Assembly: GCA_020137815.1 (NCBI GenBank)
Contig: CM035351.1
Span: 5,507,792-5,571,791, forward strand
Direction of reading: 5' to 3'
Length of the DNA: 64,000 nt
Origin: Hormiphora californensis
Lineage: Eukaryota; Ctenophora; Tentaculata; Cydippida; Pleurobrachiidae
A model generated the notes under the pieces. That model did no database searches, had not been told where the DNA came from, and saw nothing but the letters and a program-made list of their open reading frames with translations. The stretch's first letter is position 1. Every line of letters starts with the position of its first letter. This document shows, in pieces, positions 52,101 to 64,000 of the stretch. The position numbers and the translations under genes were made by a program.

Positions 52101-52199
52101 GGGTGTATGAGAGTGGTAAAAATACTGGATTTAGGGGAAATCAGTGTGGTGGATACCGTACTGGCACTGACACATTTCGGTACCATGGCAATGACGTGA
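48571..52199 (+). CDS. POLR3C: RNA polymerase III subunit RPC3 (POLR3C), 7 exons, 475 aa
   Basis: Exons 48571-49017, 49249-49392, 50422-50544, 50910-50994, 51219-51394, 51535-51762 and 51975-52199 sum to 1428 nt with matching phases. The product starts MSKSVHQLVVSLVDDLFGPI and follows the RPC62/RPC3 plan of repeated winged helices: DITEKTGFDRRTVNQCLCVL in the first, VVHYGKFYEEYTKHHIRSIV and the family-typical VFSIVLAQKMIEQKQVAELA in the last. A C-terminal helical part (ENNRLVEKSLRADAAVLQA) fits the coiled coil. It is slightly shorter than human POLR3C (about 534 aa, known), mostly in the acidic/basic linker. It forms the RPC3/6/7 trimer needed for Pol III initiation in the nucleus. Intron 3 carries a degraded MITE beginning about 10-15 nt after its donor. 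Confidence 0.93.
49865..49936. repeat. 20-bp tandem repeat in POLR3C intron 2
   Basis: AAAATGAACATTTTTTGTCC-type units occur four times with slight changes. Confidence 0.85.
50225..50312. repeat. hairpin-forming inverted repeat in POLR3C intron 2
   Basis: TATATTGGAGGGGGGTGACA at the left pairs with TGTCACACCC then a C run and CAATATA at the right, around a short loop with GTAACACTTTGTAAC-like sequence. It is probably a small MITE. Confidence 0.7.
50555..50765. mobile_element. MITE copy F (about 50555-50635) plus a short local repeat to 50765
   Basis: The body ACCAATCAGAACTCGTTATT, GTCACGTGACTGGTTATTAG and GTATTTCCTGATTCGGTC matches the family, but both termini are truncated. It starts about 10-15 nt after the POLR3C exon 3 donor (intron starts at 50545). 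From 50641 a TTGTTCGAAGCTGCAGGTTT unit is repeated with variation. Confidence 0.78.
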
Positions 52200-52361
52200 T
52201 ACTTTTTGGACTGTTTTAATATATCGCTGTGTGTGTAATTTATTTTATTTTTTATCCATCCTGATATAATTTTGTATCATGCCCTCTCTCTCCTGCCCTA
52301 TCTGTATCTGATCAAACACAGATATTGCTAACTGACCTAATCGCATGACATCTTTCCTAGC

Positions 52362-54560
<2,199 letters not shown>

Positions 54561-54983
54561 ATGTCAGGGGAACTAGTCACCCACCGTGGGTCCTGTCACT
54601 GTGGCAAAGTCCAATTCGAGGTGTCCGCCCCAGCTGTCTTGGAGGTATGGCACTGCAATTGTAGTGTCTGTACTAAGAAGCAGAACCATCACTTTGTGGT
54701 GCCGGAGGGACGGTTTACATTGTTGGAAGGCTCAGTTGAGTACCTTACCACGTATACCTTCAACACTCACCGTGCTAAACACACGTTCTGTAAGGTGTGC
54801 GGGGTACAAAGCTTCTACAAGCCCCGTTCAAATCCTGACGGGATAGGGGTGATGCCCCATTGTATTGATTCTGACACAATAGAGAGGATGATTGTTAGGG
54901 AGTTTGATGGGAGAGATTGGGAAACTTGTATACAGGGTTCTGATATTGTAGGGCAATCCTCCGAGAACAATGGATGTGATTAA
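54561..54983 (+). CDS. GFA-domain protein, CENPV-like, single exon, 140 aa
   Basis: The protein is essentially one GFA/Mss4-like domain. Zinc ligands are visible as SCHCGKV (Cys12, Cys14), CNCSVC (Cys32, Cys34, Cys37) and FCKVCG (Cys77, Cys80). This is the pattern shared by centromere protein V and bacterial glutathione-dependent formaldehyde-activating family proteins (family knowledge). NPDGIGVMPHCID and FDGRDWE are also typical of the animal CENPV-type branch. The length equals one domain, without the long basic N terminus of vertebrate CENPV, so a centromere role should not be assumed. The start is the first ATG, and no intron is needed. Confidence 0.88.
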   Translation: MSGELVTHRGSCHCGKVQFEVSAPAVLEVWHCNCSVCTKKQNHHFVVPEGRFTLLEGSVEYLTTYTFNTHRAKHTFCKVCGVQSFYKPRSNPDGIGVMPHCIDSDTIERMIVREFDGRDWETCIQGSDIVGQSSENNGCD

Positions 54984-55186
54984 TAGGGATGGACTGTTAT
55001 TTTAATGTGTGATCTTTTCTGTGTGTTTTTGGGTTTATTTTACCGTGCTTGTTATTTTGTTGCTTATTTTACTGTTTTTAGGAAATCTGATCAGATCTTA
55101 TTGACTTTTTTCTCAGTACTACAGGTGCCTCCCACTTACATGTTACTCCTGCAGCACTGACACCCGATTTATCTCCATGACAGCAC

Positions 55187-55504
55187 CCCAGTGGCACAAG
55201 CTTTCAATTCTGCCGGAAATGCCAAAATACCGATTTCCCAATTCTGCCGGTTTCTGCCGGAAAAATCGAAAATATTGCCAATATTTACCCGATATTCTGC
55301 CGGTTTCTGCCGGTTTTTTTGATTGTGCGTTTTTAGCCCTAAAAACTCAATTTATAAGGTGTCACCGCTTACATAAAGTTGTAAGAGGCATTCCGGAATC
55401 ATTCAATTGGAAAATTTTGGGGGAAAGCGTTTTGGTTCACTGCCGGTTTTACAATTCTGCCGGTCTAAACCGGATTGGGAGATTTGTATTTCTGTGCCAC
55501 TGGG
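55187..55504. mobile_element. 318-bp hAT-like MITE directly upstream of the CABLES start codon
   Basis: The ends CCCAGTGGCACA and TGTGCCACTGGG are inverted repeats. The 8-bp flank GACAGCAC is duplicated exactly (55179-55186 and 55505-55512). Internally the motif TTCTGCCGGTTTCTGCCGG is repeated. The right-hand target duplication ends one base before the ATG at 55514. Confidence 0.92.
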
Positions 55505-55513
55505 GACAGCACC

Positions 55514-56518
55514 ATGTCGATAAGATACCGGGACGAGGTGACAACTAGGGAGCACATACAGGCAACCCAGGATTTCCTCTCCCATCTCTCCCTCGAATCA
55601 AACAGACACTGCACCAACTACAAACGATCATTCAGCGAGCGGCCTGATGATGAAAGCTTCGTTTGGTCTCGTGATGACGCGAGGGGAGGTAGGAAACTTC
55701 AACGATTTTCATCCTATCCCCTGCAAGCGTGTACCACGCAGATTCGCTTCACTCGCGAGATCGCGAAGGAGGATTGTAGCTCGAGGTTTGTTTTTGTCCC
55801 CAACAGCAACACTGTCCTGGCAGTGTTCTCCGTGCTGCCCTACAAACCCCGGGAATCATCCGGGACCACAACTCGGGGTCGGGGGATCTTCCAGCGGGAG
55901 AGCAGTTGCACCTCCGGGTATTCTCACACCATATCCTATGCAGAGTTGTTGGACCACCCCGCTGATGAGTATGATCCCCATTGGTTGGAGGATGGTGTGA
56001 GCGCTGTTAATCCCAATAGAACTGAGATAGCTCTTCCGGGAACACTCATATCTTTCCTGGAATTTGAAAACCCGGAATCTTACAAGAAGGACACAAATGA
56101 GCGGTTTAAGGAAAAATGGCCAGAGGTAGAGATCACGTTGAGCAAGATGAAGAGCATCAAAAAGGAGCTCCACAAGGTGTCCGTTTCACTTCGTCTCCCC
56201 GTGCTAGTGTTGTGTTACTGCTACTGCTACTTTGAGACACTAGCCCACCGTAGGCACATCACCAAAACCAACCGGAAACTAGCAGCTGGTGCGTGCCTTC
56301 TTATCGCATGTAAATTCCTCAATTGCTCCACACCCACGGTCCTCTCCGAACTGACGGATGTGTTACGGGTATCCAGTGCGGACGTCCTCGCTCACGAGAT
56401 GAGAGTGCTGGCTGCCTTAAAGTTTTCCCTTAGTTACTCTGTGGAGGCGGTGGTGGCTCATTATCAGCGGATTATGGGCCGTAGTGCCGTCCCGGAACTC
56501 CTTTCTAGACCACCCTGA
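55514..56518 (+). CDS. CABLES-like cyclin-box protein (CDK5/ABL substrate family), single exon, 334 aa
   Basis: The C-terminal half matches CABLES1/2: YDPHWLEDGV, then NERFKEKWPEVEITLSKMKS, the helix-rich cyclin-like box with KTNRKLAAGACLLIACKFL, and the end VEAVVAHYQRIMGRS. The N-terminal half is less conserved and Ser/Arg-rich. In vertebrates CABLES proteins link CDKs to tyrosine kinases and restrain proliferation (known). The role here is inferred. The start chosen is the ATG at 55514, because the upstream extension in this frame runs into the MITE ending at 55504 and has no ATG there. The gene is intronless, unlike the vertebrate multi-exon genes. Confidence 0.85.
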   Translation: MSIRYRDEVTTREHIQATQDFLSHLSLESNRHCTNYKRSFSERPDDESFVWSRDDARGGRKLQRFSSYPLQACTTQIRFTREIAKEDCSSRFVFVPNSNTVLAVFSVLPYKPRESSGTTTRGRGIFQRESSCTSGYSHTISYAELLDHPADEYDPHWLEDGVSAVNPNRTEIALPGTLISFLEFENPESYKKDTNERFKEKWPEVEITLSKMKSIKKELHKVSVSLRLPVLVLCYCYCYFETLAHRRHITKTNRKLAAGACLLIACKFLNCSTPTVLSELTDVLRVSSADVLAHEMRVLAALKFSLSYSVEAVVAHYQRIMGRSAVPELLSRPP

Positions 56519-57046
56519 TGAGAGAGATTCAATATGCAGATGGGGTAAACAACAAGGATATCATAATATCGTTATAGAGCAGTTTGGATCGGGAAACAAT
56601 CAACATCACCCATTTCGGGGGACGGGGGAAGGAGGTAACTCCCAGTTTGGGCACCTCACTTCACCGATCAAATATTCTCCGTTTATATGCGTGTGTGTGT
56701 GACGTGTGTTATGTGTAAAGATCAGCAGTTGTTAGTACAGAATACAGCAGTAGGCTGAGAGGACACAGACTAACCTGGGCCAGGTCAGGTAGTTTCTGAG
56801 TTTCGAAAAGCTTCGGGGTTGATTATTTTGTTTTATTGTTGTACATAGTTCGCTATTTCAATATTTTTCAAACTTACTAAGCAAATTGTGTAACGGTGGT
56901 CACCTAGCAACTACACTTGCACGTGCAATTATTAGAGGGACCTGGAGACCTCTCTCCTGCACGTGCATTCTTTTACTTCTGTCCTGATGTCTATCAATCA
57001 AATTTTGATCCAAATTCCAACTGTTAGTGTGTAAATACAATTTTGT
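56519..57046. other. 3' flank of CABLES-like gene, no feature seen
   Basis: This is probably 3' UTR and intergenic sequence. Short TG-rich runs occur near 56690. No exon is recognised. Confidence 0.5.
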
Positions 57047-58523
57047 GTACCACGGTGCCCCTTAAGGACGTTCCACCTCGACCGAGTCCCCCAGCAAAAC
57101 GAACGGTTGTGTGACCTAAAGGGGACCTCTGGGAACTACGGAGGACCGTGGGGGAAAAGATTTAAAAGTAGCCTAAAAAATTAAAACGATAGAAAGATAG
57201 CTATCGTTTTTCTCACTTTGAAAATACGACATTTCTTTAACAAAATCCTTGATCAGGAAGATGCAAGTGTCTCCCATCTATTTTTTGACGTAGAATCGAA
57301 TGCCGTTGAAGTCAAATCTCTAAAATGTTAGAAAAATGGTGAAAATCGCGTTTTTAGGTGTTTTTTGGTGAAAAAAGCGTTCAAACTGGTACTAGATGAT
57401 GAGATAGAGTCCCAAAAGTATGACAAATCGCTTTTTTGGGACCTTTTCGCCCTAGAAGCAGATTTTTATGAAAATCTGGTTCAGCGCCTATTCTCTGTAT
57501 ACTTTCAAAGAAGGTGAATATTGCTCTAATTTAGCCAATTTTGAAGAAAAGTCATCCAAAACAGTACTAGATGATGAGATAGTGGCCCACAAATATAACT
57601 AATCGATTTTTTGGGTCTTTTCCGTCCTAGAAACAAATTTGCATGGCGGTCGGATGATACGTTTCCTCTCGGTAGGCCTCTGAAGTAGGTGGAAATAGCC
57701 AAAATATAGCGATTGCGGCAAATGAATGTGAATAAACGTTGACCAAACCCACTTTAGCATTATGTATGACCTATCTCTGGGCTACTGGACTATGCAAGAG
57801 CCATACATGATGATGAAGTGGGTTTGGTAAACGTTTATTCACATTCATTTGCCGCAATCGCTATATTTTGGCTATTTCCACCTACTTCAGAGGCCTACCG
57901 AGAGGAAACGTATCATCCGACCGCCATGCAAATTTGTTTCTAGGACGGAAAAGACCCAAAAAATCGATTAGTTATATTTGTGGGCCACTATCTCATCATC
58001 TAGTACTGTTTTGGATGACTTTTCTTCAAAATTGGCTAAATTAGAGCAATATTCACCTTCTTTGAAAGTATACAGAGAATAGGCGCTGAACCAGATTTTC
58101 ATAAAAATCTGCTTCTAGGGCGAAAAGGTCCCAAAAAAGCGATTTGTCATACTTTTGGGACTCTATCTCATCATCTAGTACCAGTTTGAACGCTTTTTTC
58201 ACCAAAAAACACCTAAAAACGCGATTTTCACCATTTTTCTAACATTTTAGAGATTTGACTTCAACGGCATTCGATTCTACGTCAAAAAATAGATGGGAGA
58301 CACTTGCATCTTCCTGATCAAGGATTTTGTTAAAGAAATGTCGTATTTTCAAAGTGAGAAAAACGATAGCTATCTTTCTATCGTTTTAATTTTTTAGGCT
58401 ACTTTTAAATCTTTTCCCCCACGGTCCTCCGTAGTTCCCAGAGGTCCCCTTTAGGTCACACAACCGTTCGTTTTGCTGGGGGACTCGGTCGAGGTGGAAC
58501 GTCCTTAAGGGGCACCGTGGTAC
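57047..58523. mobile_element. 1.48-kb near-perfect palindrome (foldback element)
   Basis: The left end GTACCACGGTGCCCCTTAAG pairs with CTTAAGGGGCACCGTGGTAC at the right. The arms (about 690 bp each) appear to be exact reverse complements as far as I compared by eye, around a loop of about 90 bp near 57740-57825 whose edges also pair (CCAAACCCACTT / AAGTGGGTTTGG). Each arm contains two diverged 175-bp units marked by TACTAGATGATGAGATAG (57390 and 57565). There is no ORF. TA-type ends resemble the other two large foldbacks. Confidence 0.88.
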
Positions 58524-58683
58524 AGTACATTAGGTCACGTGAACAATATTTTGACCATATATGGTCAAAAAATGGGCCACCTGATCATCACGTGACTGTC
58601 ATAACATAGGTTTGCCTAGCTATACTGTGTTTCGGGCGCCCCGCCCCCACCCCTTGACCCTTGTTACATTGCAGTCAGCAGCC

Positions 58684-58746
58684 AATCAGAGTTATTCCGT
58701 GCCAGCACTCTGCACTGCAGAGTGCTGGCACGGAATAACTCTGATT
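58684..58746. repeat. 63-bp perfect palindrome
   Basis: 31-bp arms (AATCAGAGTTATTCCGTGCC... and its exact complement) surround one central base at 58715. Confidence 0.92.
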
Positions 58747-58905
58747 ACTGCAGTCAATAGCCAATCAAAGGCCAGAATGGGTGCCTCACTTGGTCCCGAA
58801 TCACGCGACCAGTCATAATACACTAGTAACTTAAAAAATTGATGTAAAGTTTGCTAATTTTTATACTGTAGATCATCTAAAAGGGTACCTAGTTAATAAG
58901 ATTAT

Positions 58906-58935
58906 CGACAGTTAGGCGCAAGCGCCTAACTGTCG
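58906..58935. repeat. 30-bp hairpin CGACAGTTAGGCGC / GCGCCTAACTGTCG
   Basis: Perfect 14-bp arms enclose a 2-nt loop, followed at 58965-59005 by an end fragment related to the hAT-like MITE at 28492. Confidence 0.88.
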
Positions 58936-59039
58936 GACCCCTCCGGGGTACCCCCCCGCTTAGAGTCATGAGTGTCATACAGTGAGGTGTTGAGCCCCCC
59001 CCCCCCCCGCCTGCTAAACAAACATAAATTAATTAGGAT

Positions 59040-59582
59040 ACCCGGAAATATAAAAATATTATATCTATTTATAAATGAAGGAGGATGCAACAATGGGGAG
59101 GATGGGGTCCCATTGCTGGCTGACGGAAGGAGCTTTGGAAGTCCGGTTGAGCGAGGGCTGGAGGGTCTGGATGGCCGCCTGTTCTAACATGTCAAGATGG
59201 GCGGATGATGCCGCAGTAGACAGGATCTCCGTAGCACTCCAGTTGATCTCGTGATCGGTGTGGAGAGCTGCTCCTGATTTAATATTCCCAGTGATGAGGT
59301 CGACGGGGTTTTGAGTCTGTATGAGGCCTCGTGTTCTTTAATGCGGACTTGTACTGGCCTTTTAGTCTGACCGATGTAGCTGGCTGGACAGTCTTGACAT
59401 GGGATCCTGTATATGACGTTCTGCGTGAGTTGGGGCGGGATCGGGGATTTGGTCTTGGAGAGGAGGGAGCGGAGGTTCGGAGAGGAGGTGTAGGTGACGT
59501 CGATGGAGTATTTCCGTAAAGTCTGTTTGATCTGGGGCGCCAGGGAGGGATGGTACGGAATGAAGACTCTTTCGTTAGACAA
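59040..59582 (-). mobile_element. Penelope-like element fragment with GIY-YIG endonuclease, frameshifted
   Basis: On minus, RVFIPYHPSLAPQIKQTLRK and LRSLLSKTK lead into VIYRIPCQDCPASYIGQTKR and VQVRIKEHEASYRL. This is the linker and GIY-YIG nuclease of Penelope-like retroelements, including its CxxC. After HEASYRL the frame changes, and the neighbouring frame continues the family's C-terminal part (ITGNIKSGAALHTDHEINWS, then LDMLEQAAIQTLQPSLNR) to about 59100. So the copy is 5'-truncated (no reverse transcriptase) and has at least one frameshift near 59300. It is a dead fragment. Confidence 0.85.
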
Positions 59583-59768
59583 TTAAAGAGAAAACAACGA
59601 TTTTGCAGTACTAATATTCAATTAAGAACAGGAGCTTTCGACTGATCTATGTCAGACGTCTTCAGCTATAACAACAATGAAAATGAAAGTGTTTATGTAG
59701 TGGAGAAGAGGATATGGGATCCGGGGAGGGGGAGGAGAGAGGAAGGGATGAGATCCGATCTTTCGTTA

Positions 59769-60548
59769 GAGGTAGCTGATGATGAACGAGGAGCTGATGA
59801 TGAACGAGGAGGACGGGGTCGGTTGAGCATGTGTTTGACGTCATCGATTCGATCTATCTCAATAATGCTAAACCGAATTATCAGATTCTGGAACATGTTT
59901 ATTTATTCAACATATTCTATACCAGAGGTAGCTGATGATGAACGAGGAGCTGGTGATGAACGAGGAGGATGGGGTCGGTTGAGCATGTGTTTGACGTCAT
60001 CGATTCGATCTATCTCCATAATGCTAAACCGAATTATCAGATTCTGGAGCATGTTTATTTATTCAACATATTCTATACCAGAGGTAGCTGATGATGAACG
60101 AGGAGCTGATGATGAACGAGGAGGACGGGGTCGGTTGAGCCTGTATTTGACGTCATCGATTCGATCTATCTCAATAATGCTAAACCGAATTATCAGATTC
60201 TGGAACATGTTTATTTATTCAACATATTCTATACCAGAGGTAGCTGATGATGAACGAGGAGCTGATGATGAACGAGGAGGACGTGGTCGGTTGAGCCTGT
60301 ATTTGACGTCATCGATTCGATCTATCTCAATAATGCTAAACCGAATTATCAGATTCTGGAACATGTTTATTTATTCAACATATTCTATACCAGAGGTAGC
60401 TGATGATGAACGAGGAGCTGATGATGAACGAGGAGGACGGGGTCGGTTGAGCATGTGTTTGACGTCATCGATTCGATCTATCTCAATAATGCTAAACCGA
60501 ATTATCAGATTCTGGAACATGTTTATTTATTCAACATATTCTATACCA
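59769..60548. repeat. five tandem 156-bp units each with a TGACGTCA site
   Basis: Units start at 59769, 59925, 60081, 60237 and 60393, with few substitutions between them. Each carries the full palindromic cAMP-response-type element TGACGTCA (59836, 59992, 60148, 60304, 60460), followed by TCGATTCGATCTATCTC and a repeated GATGATGAACGAGGAG. Because 156 is a multiple of three, one frame stays open through all units (part of a 372-aa ORF). The AT-rich hydrophobic translation and the position just before a TATA box make a regulatory array more likely than a protein repeat. Confidence 0.9.
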
Positions 60549-60572
60549 CCATCGGAATACCACTCAAACAAG

Positions 60573-60579
60573 TATAAAA
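60573..60579 (+). promoter_or_regulatory. TATA box
   Basis: TATAAAA sits 39 bp before the ATG at 60618 and about 25 bp after the last repeat unit. Transcription would start near 60600, leaving a very short 5' UTR. The motif plus the CRE array suggests a strong inducible or tissue-specific promoter (inference). Confidence 0.65.
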
Positions 60580-60617
60580 ACCTGTCCCACAGGACCCTCA
60601 AACTACCCCCAGTCAAC

Positions 60618-60852
60618 ATGATTAAGTTTGTCCTACTTGCTCTCTGCGTCCTCGCAGTTCAGGCGATTCCCAGACCAGACCATCTTGACGACAGTCCCTT
60701 CTTTCCCGTGGACATGGAGGATACTACCCCGGGGCCCACTGAAGCCCCCTCGGAGTGCCGAGTGTGAAAACTTCTTGTATAGCAAGGGAATGAAGTCTAA
60801 CTATGAAATGGCCATCGCTCACAGGCTACACTCCCTAACTGTGGAGGATATC
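60618..60852 (+). CDS. small secreted peptide gene, apparently frameshifted
   Basis: The ATG at 60618 opens a signal peptide (MIKFVLLALCVLAVQA), then IPRPDHLDDSPFFPVDMEDT and a TGA at 60765-60767, giving 49 aa. In the overlapping frame, coding-looking sequence continues as SAECENFLYSKGMKSNYEMA, then AIAHRLHSLTVEDI, to a good donor (ATCAG|GTGAGT after 60852). A one-base indel in the run of C residues near 60742-60747 would join the two. So this is either a 49-aa peptide, a pseudogene, or a sequencing error in a longer first exon. The family is not recognised. A possible following exon ends at 61074 (CCTAAAG|GTATGT) but cannot be confirmed. Confidence 0.5.
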
Positions 60853-61199
60853 AGGTGAGTGGTGGGGGGTCGAAGGGGCGGGGGGGGGGGAGAATGTGGT
60901 TTCAGTCAATTTTCTATAGAAACAGAGGTTTTTGGAGAACACCGTCCCCCCTCCCCTAGTATTTTTCTAACAAAATTGAATTTGACCATTTTATTTCGTT
61001 CCCCTTCCCCTTCCCATCTCGCATACGGCATAGATAATATCTTCACTCCTTATGGCCAACACCCGATCCTAAAGGTATGTCTCCAAGTCCCCGTAGGTCT
61101 CGTAGGGATAATCGGTATGGAGAACGATGTTAACAATGCTCTCTCTCTCTCTCTCTGTCTCTCCCAGTCAATATATCTTCACCCTCTCTCTCACCCAGG

Positions 61200-62726
61200 A
61201 TGTCGGTTGTTGGTGAGGATGGAACGCATCTTCTCCTCTCCCTCGATTCAAACACCCACTACAACATCCGCTGTGAGGGTGTCACCGTGACACCCATTGC
61301 CGGCACCAAGATCACCCTCAGTGGCTTCCCCCTCAACCGCCCCATTTCCTTTGCCAGCCTCGACTCCCAAGCACGGGTGTCTGTGTGGTGCGAGGAGGGG
61401 GCCACCCTCAAACCCGACCAGGTGATGGAATATGGGAGGAAGGAGGGGCTGGATATCAGCACGGTTGATAAACGAGACTGTGGGGCAGCACTGCTACTCG
61501 TCACCAAGACCTCATCAGGCCGTGATTTTCGTTTGATTCGTAAGACAGTTTGGAAAATCTGGGATACGAGTACGGCTAGTTCGGCGGTGGTGTCCAGGCC
61601 GTGGTTTGAACTTTACCGAGGTCTGGATAGAGCTGTTAGGATTAGTAGGGACTGGTCGGAGTGTGTGAAGGATGTTGTGAAGGATGGGACATGTCGAGTG
61701 GCTGTTTGTGGCCCTAAAAACTCAGGAAAATCAACGCTGTGTAAATACATTGTGAATCAGCTGCTGTCGGCCCACGGTTCTGTTCTGTACATTGAAACTG
61801 ATCTAGGACAGCCTGAAATCTGTCCACCGGGCCACATATCCCTCACTTTGTTACGGGAGCCCCTCCTTGGGCCACCCTGTACTAACCATCCCATCCTGTC
61901 ATCCCCCCTCTCCGCTACCTCCCCTCATCTCACCACTATGTGCTGTGGGGTGGGGAAGGTATCTCCGGCGGAGGTCCTTGACGAGTACATGGTCCAACTG
62001 GAGGACCTGATATCCCATGCTCGGGGAGTCTCCCTACCCATTGTCCTCAATAATATGGGGTGGACCAAAGGGTTCGGGGTGGCCTTACACTCGGATATAT
62101 TCGCAGCATTGGACGCCACCCATGTTGTGAATCTGGTAACCAATAGTAACAAGGATCTACCCCCGATTGAGGAGGTGCTTGTCACACCTGGTATCAAAGG
62201 AAGGGTGTCCGACAACCCTTCCCTTCCCCTGATAGCCAACCTTCCTGCCCACCCTCCATCTGCCTCGAAACAGGGGCTGCAGGCACATGAACTCCGTCAC
62301 CTGCACCTCCTCCAATACTTCTCACCCATCTATGGGGGAGGTGAGATTGATCCCCCGTACAGGATCCGCTGGGATGATATCCGGGTGGAGACCCCAGAGG
62401 ACCTGGGGTCCGACATGGTCCCCTACCTACTGAACCTGTCCATTGTGGACCTTATCGGGCAAGACGGGGCATGTGTCGGTATGGCGGTTGTCAGATCTGT
62501 TGACGTTCAGAACAAGCTGTACTATCTGAATACACCAGTACCGGCTGAAGTGTTAGAGGACCAGGTGACGGCGATGAGACATACCAGCCTGCCTATTCCT
62601 CATCTACCCAACAATGGGAACCTGCCCGCACCCTATCTGTCCAATCTGGCCGCTCAGGAGATTAAGGGGGTGGGCTGTAGAAGTCAACGGAATAATCTGA
62701 AGAGACGGCACAATGCTGTCGCCTGA
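61200..62726 (+). CDS. NOL9: NOL9-like polynucleotide 5'-hydroxyl kinase, single exon, 508 aa
   Basis: The P-loop GPKNSGKST is at residues 171-179, followed by VLYIETDLGQPEICPPGHIS, the CLP1/NOL9/GRC3 family signature (human NOL9 has the same DLGQ..PPG pattern, from memory). GVSLPIVLNNMGWTKGFG is the next conserved block, and a C-terminal RSVDVQNKLYYLNTPVPAE block ends the kinase module. NOL9 phosphorylates RNA 5'-OH ends during ITS2 removal in the nucleolus (known). The N-terminal domain is shorter than in human NOL9 (about 700 aa). The ATG at 61200 is preceded by CACCCAGG, so an upstream exon joined at that AG is conceivable, but the frames do not fit. No intron interrupts it. Confidence 0.88.
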   Translation: MSVVGEDGTHLLLSLDSNTHYNIRCEGVTVTPIAGTKITLSGFPLNRPISFASLDSQARVSVWCEEGATLKPDQVMEYGRKEGLDISTVDKRDCGAALLLVTKTSSGRDFRLIRKTVWKIWDTSTASSAVVSRPWFELYRGLDRAVRISRDWSECVKDVVKDGTCRVAVCGPKNSGKSTLCKYIVNQLLSAHGSVLYIETDLGQPEICPPGHISLTLLREPLLGPPCTNHPILSSPLSATSPHLTTMCCGVGKVSPAEVLDEYMVQLEDLISHARGVSLPIVLNNMGWTKGFGVALHSDIFAALDATHVVNLVTNSNKDLPPIEEVLVTPGIKGRVSDNPSLPLIANLPAHPPSASKQGLQAHELRHLHLLQYFSPIYGGGEIDPPYRIRWDDIRVETPEDLGSDMVPYLLNLSIVDLIGQDGACVGMAVVRSVDVQNKLYYLNTPVPAEVLEDQVTAMRHTSLPIPHLPNNGNLPAPYLSNLAAQEIKGVGCRSQRNNLKRRHNAVA

Positions 62727-62890
62727 GAGCAGGGGAATATAAAAGAGTTCTTTGTGTTTCTAATTTATTAAGTTTTTAACATTTAGCATATTACTACATG
62801 AAACAAGTAGGACCAGTTTTAATATCCTTGTAACCACCCCACCAATCAATCAACACTTCTATTTACTTCACTCTCCCTAGTCCCTTGTAA

Positions 62891-64000
<1,110 letters not shown>

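Noticed and set aside
59649-60767. 372-aa ORF with five 52-residue repeats as a real repeat protein
   Set aside because: The frame is open only because the DNA unit is 156 bp. Codon content and AT-rich hydrophobic stretches look non-coding, and a TATA box with a fresh start follows it.

Overview
The window is eukaryotic nuclear DNA from a metazoan. Genes are split by GT-AG introns, or are intronless but of animal type, and there are many non-LTR, Penelope-like and MITE-type elements and very long (AG/CT)n tracts. The protein set is animal: an alpha-2-macroglobulin/thioester protein, a class A GPCR, CABLES, CCDC77, CPTP, SLC18B1, and ShKT and Ig-like secreted or membrane proteins. Short introns and lineage-specific receptors suggest a marine invertebrate; a sponge is my best guess, at low confidence.

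Layout. 1-730 is a GC-rich repeat cluster. 1356-3999 (minus) is a complete 8-exon SLC18B1-like transporter. 4000-7273 holds a long TC tract and a foldback element. 7274-20355 (minus) is a complete 9-exon thioester/A2M-like gene of about 1451 aa. One of its introns carries a LINE with both ORFs open; others carry foldback and MITE elements. 23436-24278 (plus) is a two-domain ShKT secreted protein. 24279-31557 is gene-poor and repeat-rich. 31558-35036 (plus) is a 7-exon class A GPCR. 36169-37109 (plus) is an unrecognised basic, coiled-coil-like protein. 37422-39081 (minus) is a CPTP/GLTP-like lipid transfer protein. 39082-48570 is a repeat landscape: minisatellite, telomere-like palindrome, a giant foldback with a transposase-like fragment, paired MITEs and a glycyl-tRNA synthetase pseudogene fragment.

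48571-52199 (plus) is a complete 7-exon POLR3C. 52362-53936 (plus) is an orphan Ig-like membrane protein. Three single-exon genes lie in the next 8 kb: a CENPV/GFA-type protein (54561), CABLES-like (55514) and NOL9 (61200). A 1.48-kb palindrome, a Penelope-like fragment and a five-copy 156-bp array ahead of a TATA box and a small secreted-peptide ORF lie between CABLES and NOL9. CCDC77 starts at 62891 and runs off the window.

The genes are unrelated housekeeping and membrane or secreted functions, not an operon-like system. The most unusual signals are structural. Small inverted-repeat elements sit within 8-15 nt of 5' splice sites in four genes. One MITE target-site duplication equals the first 8 nt of an intron. 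CCDC77 splice sites lie inside tandem repeats. A CRE-bearing array precedes a TATA promoter. Exon boundaries were set by hand from splice consensus, reading phase and remembered family similarity; no alignment was run.
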